NCBI RefSeq assembly: GCF_009733595.1
Contig: NZ_WOFH01000012.1
Span: forward strand, 296,298-360,297
Length of the DNA stretch: 64,000 nucleotides
Direction of reading: 5' to 3'
DNA from: Actinomadura litoris
GTDB lineage: Bacteria > Actinomycetota > Actinomycetes > Streptosporangiales > Streptosporangiaceae
This document shows positions 25,632 to 34,580 of the stretch, in pieces. The notes under the pieces were generated by a model that made no database searches, was not told the origin of the DNA, and was given only the letters and a program-made list of their open reading frames with translations. A program made the translations under genes and the position numbers. Within the stretch, counting starts at the first letter, position 1; each line of letters begins with the position of its first letter.

Positions 25632-25835
25632 ATGGCGAGCGCCGCGCCGACGGCGTCCGGGGTGGACGAGGGGAGCACCCTGTGGACGTCCGAGCGAACG
25701 AGGCACGACGGGGGGACGGCCGCGGACGCCCCGCCGGGCCCGGCGCCGCGCGGTGAGCGCGCCGGGGGCGACCCGCCGGGCGTCCTGCTCTCCTACGGGC
25801 CGTTCGTCCGCGCGATGCGTTCGATCACGCGATGA
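25632..25835 (+). CDS. Small hypothetical protein coupled to NifU-like gene
   Basis: 67 codons from an ATG preceded by a strong GGGAGGGG site. It ends in ATGA overlap with the NifU-like gene, which supports real translation. The peptide is Gly/Pro/Asp-rich and ends GVLLSYGPFVRAMRSITR; I recognise no domain. It could be a genuine small protein or the remnant of a larger gene lost from an orphan hydrogenase-accessory locus. Confidence 0.4.
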   Translation: MASAAPTASGVDEGSTLWTSERTRHDGGTAADAPPGPAPRGERAGGDPPGVLLSYGPFVRAMRSITR

Positions 25836-26296
25836 GCTGGGACGACGCGCGGGTCCGCGAGCACGTACAGGACCTTGAGGGGCTGCTCGGACGGCTGGAC
25901 GCGCAGGCCGCGCGGACCGTCCGGGCCCTCGTGGAGCTGTACGGGGAGGCGCTGGAGCGGGTGCAGCGCATCGCGGCGAACGCGGGCGCGGACGCCGCGC
26001 TGACCGGCGACGAGCTGATCCGCCACCTGCTGATGGCGCACGGCCTGCATCCCGACCCGCCGGAGGTGCGGGTCGGGCGGGCGCTCGGCGCGATGGAGGC
26101 CTTCCTCGCCGGGCACCGCGCCCGCGCCGAGGTCGCGGGCATCGACGGCGCCGCGGTGGAGCTGGTCGTGGCCGGCGAGGGGGCCGCCGGCGGGGAGGTG
26201 CCCGCGCCGGTCGCCGCCGCGGTCGTGCGGGCGGTGCGGGCGGCGGCGCCCGAGCTGGAGCGGGTCGAGGTGCGCTCGACCGGGCCGCGGCCGTGA
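25832..26296 (+). CDS. NifU-like protein of hydrogenase accessory type
   Basis: 154 residues. Segments AARTVRALVELYGEALERV, DELIRHLLMAHGLHP and VEVRSTGP resemble the NifU-related proteins encoded with actinobacterial [NiFe] hydrogenases. The CxxC of a classical NifU C-terminal domain is absent, so iron-sulfur scaffold function is doubtful. It overlaps the DUF6084 gene by four bases. No hydrogenase structural subunits are present in this window. Confidence 0.6.
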   Translation: MSWDDARVREHVQDLEGLLGRLDAQAARTVRALVELYGEALERVQRIAANAGADAALTGDELIRHLLMAHGLHPDPPEVRVGRALGAMEAFLAGHRARAEVAGIDGAAVELVVAGEGAAGGEVPAPVAAAVVRAVRAAAPELERVEVRSTGPRP

Positions 26297-26970
26297 GCGC
26301 TCCCGACCTGGCCCTGGACCTGCTCGGCATCGAGCCCGAGCGGTGCGCGGCGACGCCGACGCTGAACCTGCTGGTCGGGCTGCGGCGCGCGGACGGCGGG
26401 CCCGTCCAGTGCGTCCTGCTGACGACGGTGGTGAGCATCGCGGCGGCCCGGCGCGGCTACGACGGGGAGGACCAGGACCGGCTCGCGGGCGTGTTCGGCG
26501 CGCCGGAGCTGTGGGACCGGTCGCTGCACGGGCTGACCTGGGCGCGGATCACCGCGACCGTCCCGGCGTTCCGGGGGGCGACGGAGCTGACGCTCGGGCT
26601 GCCGTGCGGCCACGACATGCAGGTCGCCGCCGACCAGTACCTGAACGCGCTGCGGGACGGGGACGTGCCGATCGACCTGTCCTTCAGCGGCACGGTCTTC
26701 TACCCCGACGCGGACGGCGCGCTGCGCACCGGCCAGATCTCCTGGCACTACCAGGCGACGGGCGAGCTGACGATCGGCCTGTGGCGCGACCTCATGGACC
26801 GCTACTACGGCTCGGCCCGCTGGCTGCGCCTGGACGAGGACCGCTTCGACCGGCTCGCCGCCTACCGGGCGCGGCGGGCGCTCGCCTCCTTCGACGACGC
26901 CGTGGACGAGTTGCTGCGCGTCGCCGAACCCGAGCGCGGGAGCGGGGGCCGGCGCCGGTGGACGCGGTGA
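26293..26970 (+). CDS. DUF6084 family protein
   Basis: 225 residues. Landmarks are ERCAATPTLNLLVGLRR, ATELTLGLPCGHDMQVAADQY, DLSFSGTVFYPD and LWRDLMDRYYGSARWLRLDED, matching the DUF6084 proteins that accompany actinobacterial hydrogenase operons. GTG start at 26293. No function is known. It is the last gene of this short plus-strand unit and converges on the glycosyltransferase gene. Confidence 0.75.
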   Translation: MSAPDLALDLLGIEPERCAATPTLNLLVGLRRADGGPVQCVLLTTVVSIAAARRGYDGEDQDRLAGVFGAPELWDRSLHGLTWARITATVPAFRGATELTLGLPCGHDMQVAADQYLNALRDGDVPIDLSFSGTVFYPDADGALRTGQISWHYQATGELTIGLWRDLMDRYYGSARWLRLDEDRFDRLAAYRARRALASFDDAVDELLRVAEPERGSGGRRRWTR

Positions 26971-26998
26971 CCCCGTCCACCGGCCGGCCGGGCCCTCG

Positions 26999-28417
26999 TC
27001 AGGCGCGTCCGCGGCGCTCGGCGGCCATCCGCTCCAGGACGGGCACGACGTCGGCGGGGCTGGGGGTCGCCAGCCACTGGTCGTAGACCGCCTCGGCGCC
27101 CCGCCGGTAGGACTCGTCGGTCGCGACCGCGCGGATCAGCTCCCGCATCTCCTCGACCGACTGGGCCCGGTGGTCCAGCCGGGCGCCCGAGCCCTGCGCG
27201 ATGACGAAGTTCGAGACGGGCGTCGCCTCGACCTTCTTGGCGGGCAGCTCGAACACCGGCGGCGGGCCGTCGGCCTCCCGGTCCTCCCGCTTGCCGATCT
27301 CCAGGCCGGGCAGCAGCGTGCCGGTGCGCGAGGCGTCCTTCTCCTGGACGGGCTTCAGCATCAGCGACTCGCCCTCGATGTCGCACACCAGGTGCGGGAC
27401 CTTCGCGGGGACCGCCGCCGAGTAGGTCCCGATGCCGCCGTGGTGGATCATCGCCGAGCAGGTCGGCAGCAGGTGGGTCAGGTTCACCCACTCGATCTGC
27501 CGGACGTTCTCGGGGATCTTCTCCACGCCGTCGAGCTGGAGGTCGTTCAGCGTGGCCACGACCTCGACGTCCAGGCCGTCCAGCGCCTTCATGATCTTGG
27601 GGGTGCGGTCCCAGTCGCCGCGGATGAACCGGCGGGTCGACTCGCCCAGCGACATCGCCACCCGGGGGCGCTCCGGCCGCTCGCGCAGCCACTCCGGGAA
27701 CTCCTGCGCGCCCGCGTACGGGACGTGCCGCATGTGCACCCGCGTGATGTTGGTGGGGAGCTGCATGCCCTCGGGGATCGAGTCCACCGTGAACTGGCCG
27801 AGGAGCAGCTCCCTGTCGACCTCCATGCCGTATTCCGCCGCCAGCGGCGCCATCAGGGTCGCGAGCGGGTTCGGGTCGAGCCCGGCGGCCCTGACCTGCG
27901 CCTCGCGCTCGGCGAGCTTCTCCAGGCTGAAGGACAGCACGTCCTCGCCGTTGCCGAGCCGGGCGTGCGCCGCGCCGCAGGCCCGCGCCGCCACCGCGCC
28001 GGCCGGGACCGTCACGTCCCACAGCACCAGGTCCGGCTTCCACGCGCGGGCGAAGTCGACGAGGTGCTCCGCCTCGGACCGGTCGACCCGGACGTAGTCC
28101 GACATCGGCACGAACAGGTACTGGTAGAAGGTGATCCAGAACTCGCGCTCCCGGTCGTCCAGGCCGAGCGCGCGGGTGTAGCGGTCGACCTCCTCCGGGG
28201 TCTTCGGCGGGTTGGCCTCGTCGGTGAGGCGCACCTCGGGGACGTCGGTGTCACCGAGCTGGACGGGGGACAGGCCGGTGCTGATGATCTGCTCGGCGGC
28301 GCTGTGGTGCGAGGCGACCCGGACCTCGTGCCCGGCGCTCTGGAGGGCCCACGCGAGCGGCACGACCGGGTAGAGGTGCGCGAGCGAGTTGGGGTAGATG
28401 GTGAACAGAACGCGCAT
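26999..28417 (-). CDS. Glycosyltransferase (GT1, DesVII/EryCIII-like)
   Basis: 472 residues of the GT-B fold used for antibiotic glycosylation. The N-terminus has TIYPNSLAHLYPVVPLAWAL with the likely catalytic His14; the C-terminal donor site has MIHHGGIGTYSAA (residues about 323-335). The ATG at 28417 follows AAGGAG. An acidic/Pro-rich insertion of about 45 residues (355-405) interrupts the C-terminal domain compared with macrolide enzymes. It likely attaches the cluster's deoxysugar to the enediyne aglycone. No P450-like activator partner is seen beside it. Confidence 0.85.
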   Translation of the reverse strand: MRVLFTIYPNSLAHLYPVVPLAWALQSAGHEVRVASHHSAAEQIISTGLSPVQLGDTDVPEVRLTDEANPPKTPEEVDRYTRALGLDDREREFWITFYQYLFVPMSDYVRVDRSEAEHLVDFARAWKPDLVLWDVTVPAGAVAARACGAAHARLGNGEDVLSFSLEKLAEREAQVRAAGLDPNPLATLMAPLAAEYGMEVDRELLLGQFTVDSIPEGMQLPTNITRVHMRHVPYAGAQEFPEWLRERPERPRVAMSLGESTRRFIRGDWDRTPKIMKALDGLDVEVVATLNDLQLDGVEKIPENVRQIEWVNLTHLLPTCSAMIHHGGIGTYSAAVPAKVPHLVCDIEGESLMLKPVQEKDASRTGTLLPGLEIGKREDREADGPPPVFELPAKKVEATPVSNFVIAQGSGARLDHRAQSVEEMRELIRAVATDESYRRGAEAVYDQWLATPSPADVVPVLERMAAERRGRA

Positions 28418-28498
28418 CGGATCTCCTTCGGACACTGGCGGTCACGAGCATCGTCCGCCGCGGCGCGCGCCCCGGGCACCTCGTGGATTGCTCAGCGG

Positions 28499-28559
28499 AC
28501 CCCCTGGACATCGCTCCGGGGCGGCCTCGTCGTCGAGGCCGCCCCGGAGCACAGGGGGT
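28499..28559 (-). terminator. Long terminator between MMPL and glycosyltransferase genes
   Basis: GCTCCGGGGCGGCCTCG (28513-28529) pairs perfectly with 28534-28550 across four bases; outer ACCCCCTG/CAGGGGGT arms extend it. It ends MMPL transcription, so the glycosyltransferase starts from its own promoter. Confidence 0.8.
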
Positions 28560-28570
28560 GAGGAGTGGTT

Positions 28571-30691
28571 TTAGGTCCGCGGCGCGGGCTCCAGGCTCGC
28601 CTCGGCGTCGCGGACGGGGGCGTCCTCGCGTTTCGCGAGCGCGCTCGGCAGCCAGATGCGGCGGCCCATGTCCATCGTCAGCGACGTCACGAGCACCGAC
28701 CGCACGACGAAGGTGTCGAGCAGGATGCCGAGCGCCACCGCCGTGCCCATCTCGACGAACGAGACGACGGGCACGGTCGTGAGGACGGCGAACGTGGCGG
28801 CCAGCACGAGCCCGGCCGAGGTGATCACGCCGCCGGTCGCGGTCAGCCCGGTCAGCGTGGCCTGCCGGGTGCCGTGCTCGCGCGCCTCCTCGCGCACGCG
28901 CGTCATGAGGAAGATGTTGTAGTCCACGCCGAGCGACACGAGGAACACGAACACCAGCATCGGGAACGAGGTGTCGGTCCCCGCGAACCCGAACACGTTG
29001 TGGAACAGCACCGCGCTCACCCCGATCGCCGCCGCGTACGACAGGACGACGGTGGCGATCAGCACCAGCGGCGCCACCAGCGCCCGCAGCAGCACGACGA
29101 GGATCAGCAGGACCGCCGCCAGGACGAGCGGGATCAGCAGCTTGGTGTCGTGGTCGTAGGCGCTGTTGGTGTCCTTGGTCAGCGCGGTCTGGCCGCCGAC
29201 CCGCGCGTCCGCGCCGTCGACCGCGTGCAGCGCGGTGCGCAGGCGCGAGACCGTCGTCAGCGCGGCGTCGCTGTCGGGCTGCGCCTTGAGCGTGCCCTCC
29301 ATGTAGACCAGGCCGTCCTTGGTCACCGGGGTGCTGACCGAGGCGATCCCGTCCGAGGAGCTCAGCGTCTGCCGCAGCTCCTGCGCCGCCGCGGCGTTGC
29401 CGATCACCACGACGGGCAGGCCCTGCTGCCCCGCCTGGTAGTGCCGGGCGAGGGCCTCCTGGCCGGTCACCGACGGCTGGTCGTTGGTGAACGCGTCCTG
29501 CGACTCAAGGCCGGTGTTGTGGAGCTGGAGGTTCCCGAGGGCGAGGACGCCGAGGATGAGCGCGGTGCCGATCCAGACCATGCGCGGGCGCGCCGCGATG
29601 CGCGTCCCGATCCGCGCCCACAGCCGGGCGCTGGTGGCCTCCGAGGCGTCCACCCGGGGCTTGACCGGCCAGAAGATCCACCGTCCGAAGATCACCAGCA
29701 GTGCGGGCATCAGCGTCAGCGTCACGACCAGGCCGACCGCGATGCCGATCGCCAGCACCGGGCCGAGCCCCTTGGTGTTGTTCATCTGCGCGAACTGGAG
29801 GCACAGCAGCCCGACCGAGACCGTGGCCGCGCTCGCGATGATCGCCGGCGCGGCCCGGCGCAGCGCGATCGCCATCGCCTCGTGCCGGTCCTCGTGCCGC
29901 GCCAGCTCCTCCCGGTAGCGCGAGAGCAGCAGCAGCGCGTAGTCGGTGCCGGCGCCGAACACCAGCACCAGCAGGAACCCGGTGTCCTGCGCGTTCACGG
30001 TCAGCCCGGCGTGCTCGGCCAGCAGGTAGATGAACGCCTGCGAGCTGGTCAGCGCGAGCATCGCGCACAGGAACGGCAGGATCCACAGGACGGGGCTCCG
30101 GTAGGCGAACAGCAGGATGATCACGACCGCGAGCACCGTGAACAGCAACTGCGTCGAGTTGAGCCCCGAGAACGCGTCGGTGGTGTCGGCCAGGTAGCCG
30201 CCCTGCCCGGTGATGTGGACCGCGAGCCCGTTCGCGCCGGGGCCCGCCGTGTCGCGCACCCCGTCCACCCGTTTGACGATCTTGGTGGTGCCGTCCGAGC
30301 CCATCTGGATCGGCACCACGGTCTGGAGCGCCTTGCCGTCGGCGGACGGCATCGGCCCCACGATCCGGTTGAGGACGCCCTCGTCCTTGGCGAACGCCTG
30401 CACGTCCGCGGCGGCCTTGGCCCGGTCGGCCGCCGTGATCCCGGACGCGCGCTCGTAGACCACCACCACCGGCACGTTGTCACCGGGCTGGAACTTCTTC
30501 TGCAATTCCAGGACCTTCGTGGCCTCGGCGTTCCCCGGGAGCCACTGTGTGTAGTCGTTGTCCTCGGCGCCCGTGAGCCTGCCGGCCAGCGGCCCGGCCA
30601 CCGTGATCGTCAGCAGCAGCCAGACCACGAGGACGACCCACTTGCTTCGTCGCCCGCTGACGAACCGGGTGATTCCAAGCGTGCTGTCCAT
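28571..30691 (-). CDS. MMPL-family (RND superfamily) exporter
   Basis: 706 residues with the two-fold RND layout: an N-terminal membrane helix, a large extracytoplasmic loop (about 40-165), five helices, then the pattern repeated with a second loop around 395-510. The motif GAGTDYALLLLSRYREEL in the first half and LGVDYNIFLMTRVREEA in the second carry the conserved Asp-Tyr proton-relay residues. The ATG follows AGGAG. MMPL exporters are frequent in polyketide clusters, so export of the enediyne or a precursor is a reasonable inference. Confidence 0.88.
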   Translation of the reverse strand: MDSTLGITRFVSGRRSKWVVLVVWLLLTITVAGPLAGRLTGAEDNDYTQWLPGNAEATKVLELQKKFQPGDNVPVVVVYERASGITAADRAKAAADVQAFAKDEGVLNRIVGPMPSADGKALQTVVPIQMGSDGTTKIVKRVDGVRDTAGPGANGLAVHITGQGGYLADTTDAFSGLNSTQLLFTVLAVVIILLFAYRSPVLWILPFLCAMLALTSSQAFIYLLAEHAGLTVNAQDTGFLLVLVFGAGTDYALLLLSRYREELARHEDRHEAMAIALRRAAPAIIASAATVSVGLLCLQFAQMNNTKGLGPVLAIGIAVGLVVTLTLMPALLVIFGRWIFWPVKPRVDASEATSARLWARIGTRIAARPRMVWIGTALILGVLALGNLQLHNTGLESQDAFTNDQPSVTGQEALARHYQAGQQGLPVVVIGNAAAAQELRQTLSSSDGIASVSTPVTKDGLVYMEGTLKAQPDSDAALTTVSRLRTALHAVDGADARVGGQTALTKDTNSAYDHDTKLLIPLVLAAVLLILVVLLRALVAPLVLIATVVLSYAAAIGVSAVLFHNVFGFAGTDTSFPMLVFVFLVSLGVDYNIFLMTRVREEAREHGTRQATLTGLTATGGVITSAGLVLAATFAVLTTVPVVSFVEMGTAVALGILLDTFVVRSVLVTSLTMDMGRRIWLPSALAKREDAPVRDAEASLEPAPRT

Positions 30692-30865
30692 CCGTGCTCC
30701 TGACGGTCGAGTGGGCTCCGCGGTCGGCGGTACCTGTATGACGGCACCCCCGCGGAAAACTCACCGCGTCCCCGGATACCGCAGGTCAGCACGGCGGAAA
30801 CAGCGCGATGAGGTTCACGGCCACCACCCGTCTCAACAGACGGCACACAACCGCTGGAGGAGAAC

Positions 30866-31648
30866 ATGATGCTCAACGGCAAGAACGCGGTCATCTACGG
30901 GGCCGGTGGCGCGGTCGGCACGGGCATCGCGAAGGCGTTCGCGCGCGAGGGCGCCCACGTCTTCCTCACCGGACGGACGCGGGACAGGCTCGACCGGCTC
31001 GCCAAGGAGATCGCCGCCGAGGGCGGCCGGGCCGACGCGGCGGTCGTCGACGCCCTCGACGAGGACGCCGTCGACGCGCACGCCCGCTCCGTCGCGGACC
31101 GGGGCGGCCTGCACATCTCGCTGAACCTGGTCAACCGGGGCGACGCCCAGGGCATGCCCCTCGCCACGATGGCGACGGCCGACTTCACCCGGGCCATCAC
31201 CAAGGGGATCACCACGACGTTCATCACCTCGCGCGCCGCCGTCCGGCACATGGCCGAGCAGGGCTCCGGCGTGATCCTCGCCTTCAACAGCGGCTCGGCC
31301 CACGGCAGCCCGATGATGGGCAGCACCGGCCCCGCGGACGCGGCGATCGACGCCTACATCCGCAACCTGGCCCAGGAGGTGGGGGCGAGCGGCGTCCGCG
31401 TCCTCGGCCTGTGGGCGGCGGGCATCCCCGAGACCCTGACACCGGAACTGCTCGGCTCGGTGAACAGCGAGATGCGGGTCGACAGCGCGGCGCTCCGGGG
31501 CATCCTCGACAACCTGGACGGCATGCGCATCCTCAAGCGCTCCCCGTCCCTGGCCGAGGTCGCCGAGGTCGCGGTCTTCCTGGCCTCCGACCGCGCGTCC
31601 GCGATCACCGGCACCTTCGTCAACGCCACCCAGATGTTCGCCGGCTAG
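30866..31648 (+). CDS. Short-chain dehydrogenase/reductase with atypical active site
   Basis: 260 residues. The N-terminus VIYGAGGAVGTGIAKAFA is a Gly-rich cofactor motif and the C-terminus has AITGTFVNATQMFAG. The usual YxxxK is not present: where it is expected, the sequence reads PADAAIDAYIRNLAQE, and the catalytic Ser region reads ILAFNSGSAHG. It may therefore be a degenerate or differently acting SDR. GAGGAG precedes ATGATG. It is divergent from the MMPL gene and convergent with the VOC gene across a strong hairpin. Confidence 0.75.
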   Translation: MMLNGKNAVIYGAGGAVGTGIAKAFAREGAHVFLTGRTRDRLDRLAKEIAAEGGRADAAVVDALDEDAVDAHARSVADRGGLHISLNLVNRGDAQGMPLATMATADFTRAITKGITTTFITSRAAVRHMAEQGSGVILAFNSGSAHGSPMMGSTGPADAAIDAYIRNLAQEVGASGVRVLGLWAAGIPETLTPELLGSVNSEMRVDSAALRGILDNLDGMRILKRSPSLAEVAEVAVFLASDRASAITGTFVNATQMFAG

Positions 31649-31665
31649 CCGACCGTGCGGTGGTT

Positions 31666-31707
31666 CCAGGGTCCACGAGACGGGGAGCGGCGTCTCGTGG
31701 ACCCTGG
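31666..31707. terminator. Bidirectional terminator
   Basis: A perfect 17-base stem, CCAGGGTCCACGAGACG against CGTCTCGTGGACCCTGG, with an eight-base loop, lies between the convergent SDR and VOC genes. Confidence 0.85.
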
Positions 31708-31732
31708 CCGGCACCGCGTGCCGGCGGGGGCC

Positions 31733-32119
31733 TCAGGTGCGGCGGGCCATCTGCTGGAGGGCCCAGCTGTTGCCGTCGGGGTCCGCGAAGTAGGCGTAGG
31801 AGACCGTGGGCTTGCCGGGGGCGGACATGTCGTTGATCTCGCTGATCTCCAGGCCGCGGCCGGAGAGTTCGGCGTGCACGGCGCGGATGTCGTCGACGAC
31901 GAGGTGCAGGTTCTGGATCGAGCCGGGCGGGGTGCCGACCCAGCCGTCGCCGAAGCCGATCGAGCAGGACGAGCCGGGCGGGGTCATCTGCACGATCCGC
32001 ATGCCGCCGCCGGGCGTGATGTCGTGGTCGAGCTTGAATCCGACTTTCTCGGAGTAGAAAGCGATCGCCCGATCGGTGTCGGATACGGGGATCGGGAGCA
32101 GTTCGAGTCTGAGGTCCAT
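31733..32119 (-). CDS. VOC (glyoxalase/bleomycin-resistance fold) protein
   Basis: 128 residues with the paired beta-alpha-beta-beta-beta modules of the VOC fold: LPIPVSDTDRAIAFYSEKVGF opens module one, NLHLVVDDIRAVHAEL opens module two, and FADPDGNSWALQQ ends it with the metal-ligand Glu position replaced by Ala-Leu. These proteins may sequester drugs or act as metal enzymes. Its placement near enediyne genes makes a resistance role conceivable, but not shown. Confidence 0.82.
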   Translation of the reverse strand: MDLRLELLPIPVSDTDRAIAFYSEKVGFKLDHDITPGGGMRIVQMTPPGSSCSIGFGDGWVGTPPGSIQNLHLVVDDIRAVHAELSGRGLEISEINDMSAPGKPTVSYAYFADPDGNSWALQQMARRT

Positions 32120-32481
32120 GGGCCGGACGTCCTTTCGCCAACGCGATTGTTTTCCTTACACGGACGCGCCGATCCGGTCGGTCGGATCGGCGCCGGCTCA
32201 GCAAACCACGTCGTGCCCAGCACTGTCATGCGAACGCGGACCCCGTCTGACTCGTGCCAGTCGGGGGGAATGGCCGGTGTTCGGCGCGCGGTGGCCGGAC
32301 GTTCTCCTCGCGGTGTCCCGGTGTTCCCGCGTCCCGGGGCGGCCGGAACGGAGGTCGCATTCGGGAAGAAGCGGCACTGACCTCGGGCCACGAGCATGAG
32401 TCCTGGATGAGGACCGTATGCGCCGTCGGCCGCGGGCGTGGCGTCCGGTCACCGGCGGCCCCGAACTGAGGGGTTGTGTCC
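32120..32481. other. Intergenic region without a recognised gene
   Basis: About 360 bases between the divergent VOC and secreted-protein genes. It must hold both promoters. Overlapping frames exist on both strands, but none has a convincing start and protein pattern. No strong repeat was seen. Confidence 0.55.
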
Positions 32482-33234
32482 ATGAGGGTGCGCCTTCGCG
32501 AGTGGGGGTGGGCCGCGTGCGGCGCCGGGGTGGTGGCCGCGACGCTGGTGGCCGGGGCGCCGCCGGCGTCGGCGTCGCCGGGGGTGCGGCCGACGGCGGT
32601 CTCCGGGAGCGTTCCGGAGATCGGCCTCACGGTCGCGGACGGAGCGGCGCTGCGCTGCCCCAGAGGGGTGACGACGTGGTCGCCGATGATCGTGCCGGCC
32701 GAGGTGGCGATCGCGCGGGGGGCGCCGAACGGGAGCCTCGACCCGCGCCAGGCCGCGAACATGCCGGACGGCTCGTCCCTGTGGTACCGCTCGCTCGGCG
32801 ACCTGCGGTCCGGCGGTGCGATGAGGCTCGACGCGCGGTGGACGAGCGACGGCCGGGCCGGCGTCCCGATCACGGCGGCGCTGCGGTCGGGCACCTACCT
32901 GTTGGGCGCGCTGTGCGCGAAGCCCGGCGGGGGCCGGTACACCTTCCCGCTCGACGCGAACGGCGACCTGATCGGCGAGTGGAATGTCGTGACGCTCACC
33001 TGGGCGGACGGCAATCCGGAAGCGGGGACCTTCCGCTTCGAGCAGCCCGGCACCTCCGCATCCGCCTCCGCGCCCGCGCCGCGAGCCGCCTCCGTGCATA
33101 CGCAGCACGGCGCTTCGGGTGGTTCGGGCGGGAAGGGCTGGTTCGTGATCGCCGCCGCCGGGCTCCTGGTGCTGGCCGCCCTCGGCGTGACCGGCGCCCG
33201 CCTCGGCCGTCGCGCATCCGCGGAGGACAAGTGA
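32482..33234 (+). CDS. Secreted, C-terminally membrane-anchored protein
   Basis: 250 residues. A signal peptide (GWAACGAGVVAATLVAGAPP, cleavage near ASAS) and a C-terminal membrane helix (FVIAAAGLLVLAALGV) followed by Arg-rich RLGRRA give a cell-surface protein with a Ser/Ala-rich stalk. Two Cys (near residues 58 and 145) could form a disulfide. I do not recognise the extracellular domain. The ATG at 32482 is preferred over a GTG six bases earlier because GAGGGG is then well spaced. Its stop overlaps the start of the RCC1-like gene (GTGA). Confidence 0.65.
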   Translation: MRVRLREWGWAACGAGVVAATLVAGAPPASASPGVRPTAVSGSVPEIGLTVADGAALRCPRGVTTWSPMIVPAEVAIARGAPNGSLDPRQAANMPDGSSLWYRSLGDLRSGGAMRLDARWTSDGRAGVPITAALRSGTYLLGALCAKPGGGRYTFPLDANGDLIGEWNVVTLTWADGNPEAGTFRFEQPGTSASASAPAPRAASVHTQHGASGGSGGKGWFVIAAAGLLVLAALGVTGARLGRRASAEDK

Positions 33235-34538
33235 GAGGGCCGCGGTCGATCCCGCTTCTGGCGTGGCTGGGGCTCCTGGTGGCCTCGATGTCGTGCGCCC
33301 CCGCCCAGGCGGCCGCGGCACCCGGCGCGGTCCCGGCGGGTGAGGAGGTCACCGCGATGGTCGCGGGGGCCGACCACACCTGCGCGCTGTTCGGCGGCAG
33401 GACGATGCGGTGCTGGGGCGGGAACCGGCACGGGGAGCTGGGCGACGGGACCACGGTCTCCTCGGCGAGGCCCGTCGAGGTCAAGGGGCCGGTGGCGGCG
33501 CCCACCACCACGCTCTCGCGCGGCGGGCACACGTGCTCGCTGCTCGGGGACGGGACCGTCCGGTGCTGGGGGAGCAACGGGTACGGGCAGCTCGGGGACG
33601 GCACGCGCGCCGACTCCACCCGTCCCGTTCCGGTCAGGGGGCTGACCGGCAAGGTCCGCCTGCTGGCGGTCGGGGACGACCGCACCTGCGTCGCCTACGA
33701 GAGCGGCGCCACCTGGTGCTGGGGGCGGGACGGGAGCGGCGGGCCGTCCGGTCCGGCCGAGGTCAGGGGGCTGCCGTCGCCGCCTGCGCAGCTCGTCGCG
33801 GGGGCGGCGCACACCTGTGCCGTGCTCAGGGACGGGTCCACCTGGTGCTGGGGGCGGGACGGGGGCGGCGGGCCGTCCTCCGGCGCGCCGGTCGAGGTGA
33901 AGGGGCTGCCCTCGGCGCCCGTCCGGCTCACCGCCGGGGACTCCCACACCTGCGCGCTGGTGAAGGACGGCTCGGCCTGGTGCTGGGGCGAGGGGAGGCA
34001 CGGGCAGCTCGGCACCGGGTCCACGAAGCCCTCGCCGGTGCCCAGGCGGGTCGTCGGCCTGCAACGCGGACCCACGCAGCTCGCGGCGGGCGGCGACCAC
34101 ACCTGCGCGGTGTTCGGCGACAGCACGCTGTGGTGCTGGGGTCGCAACGACTTCGGTCAGCTCGGCGACGGGACGACCGCGGACGCCTCCAGGCCCGTGC
34201 GGGTGCGCAACGTCCGGCTCGACCCCGCGCTCCTCGTCGGCGGCGGCGGGCACACCTGCCTCGCCTACCGGGACTCCTCCATCGACTGCTGGGGGCTCAA
34301 CACCGCCGGTCAGCTCGGCGACGGGACGGTGAAACCCCTCAACCGGACACCGGGCTCGGTCGTTGGCCTGGCCGCCGCACCGGCGCACCATGGTGTGCAC
34401 CAGCACGAGGCCGCGGCCGCCGCGACGTCCGATCCCGATGACGGGATCCTCGCCGGAAGGGCCGCGGAGATCGGCCTTCTCATTCTCACCGCCGCTGTAT
34501 TCGCCGCCTTTCTGGCGACGCGGCGACGCCCGAACTAG
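33231..34538 (+). CDS. Secreted RCC1-repeat beta-propeller protein, membrane anchored
   Basis: 435 residues from a GTG that overlaps the upstream stop. A signal peptide (LLAWLGLLVASMSCAPA, possibly a lipoprotein box) precedes about seven RCC1-type repeats, each with HTCAL and a (R/W)CWG pair spaced about 14 residues, so each blade probably has a Cys-Cys disulfide. Some repeats keep GQLGDGT; two lack it. A C-terminal helix (IGLLILTAAVFAAFLA) anchors it. Function unknown. With the preceding gene it forms a two-protein surface unit upstream of the antiporter gene. Confidence 0.75.
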   Translation: MRGPRSIPLLAWLGLLVASMSCAPAQAAAAPGAVPAGEEVTAMVAGADHTCALFGGRTMRCWGGNRHGELGDGTTVSSARPVEVKGPVAAPTTTLSRGGHTCSLLGDGTVRCWGSNGYGQLGDGTRADSTRPVPVRGLTGKVRLLAVGDDRTCVAYESGATWCWGRDGSGGPSGPAEVRGLPSPPAQLVAGAAHTCAVLRDGSTWCWGRDGGGGPSSGAPVEVKGLPSAPVRLTAGDSHTCALVKDGSAWCWGEGRHGQLGTGSTKPSPVPRRVVGLQRGPTQLAAGGDHTCAVFGDSTLWCWGRNDFGQLGDGTTADASRPVRVRNVRLDPALLVGGGGHTCLAYRDSSIDCWGLNTAGQLGDGTVKPLNRTPGSVVGLAAAPAHHGVHQHEAAAAATSDPDDGILAGRAAEIGLLILTAAVFAAFLATRRRPN

Positions 34539-34580
34539 CGCTCCGAAGGGATTCCCAGAGATGACCGGACGGAACTGACC

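Noticed and set aside
32226..32894. Minus-strand 222-codon frame overlapping the secreted-protein gene
   Set aside because: No domain or ribosome site, overlaps a gene with a clear signal peptide; a GC-driven shadow.
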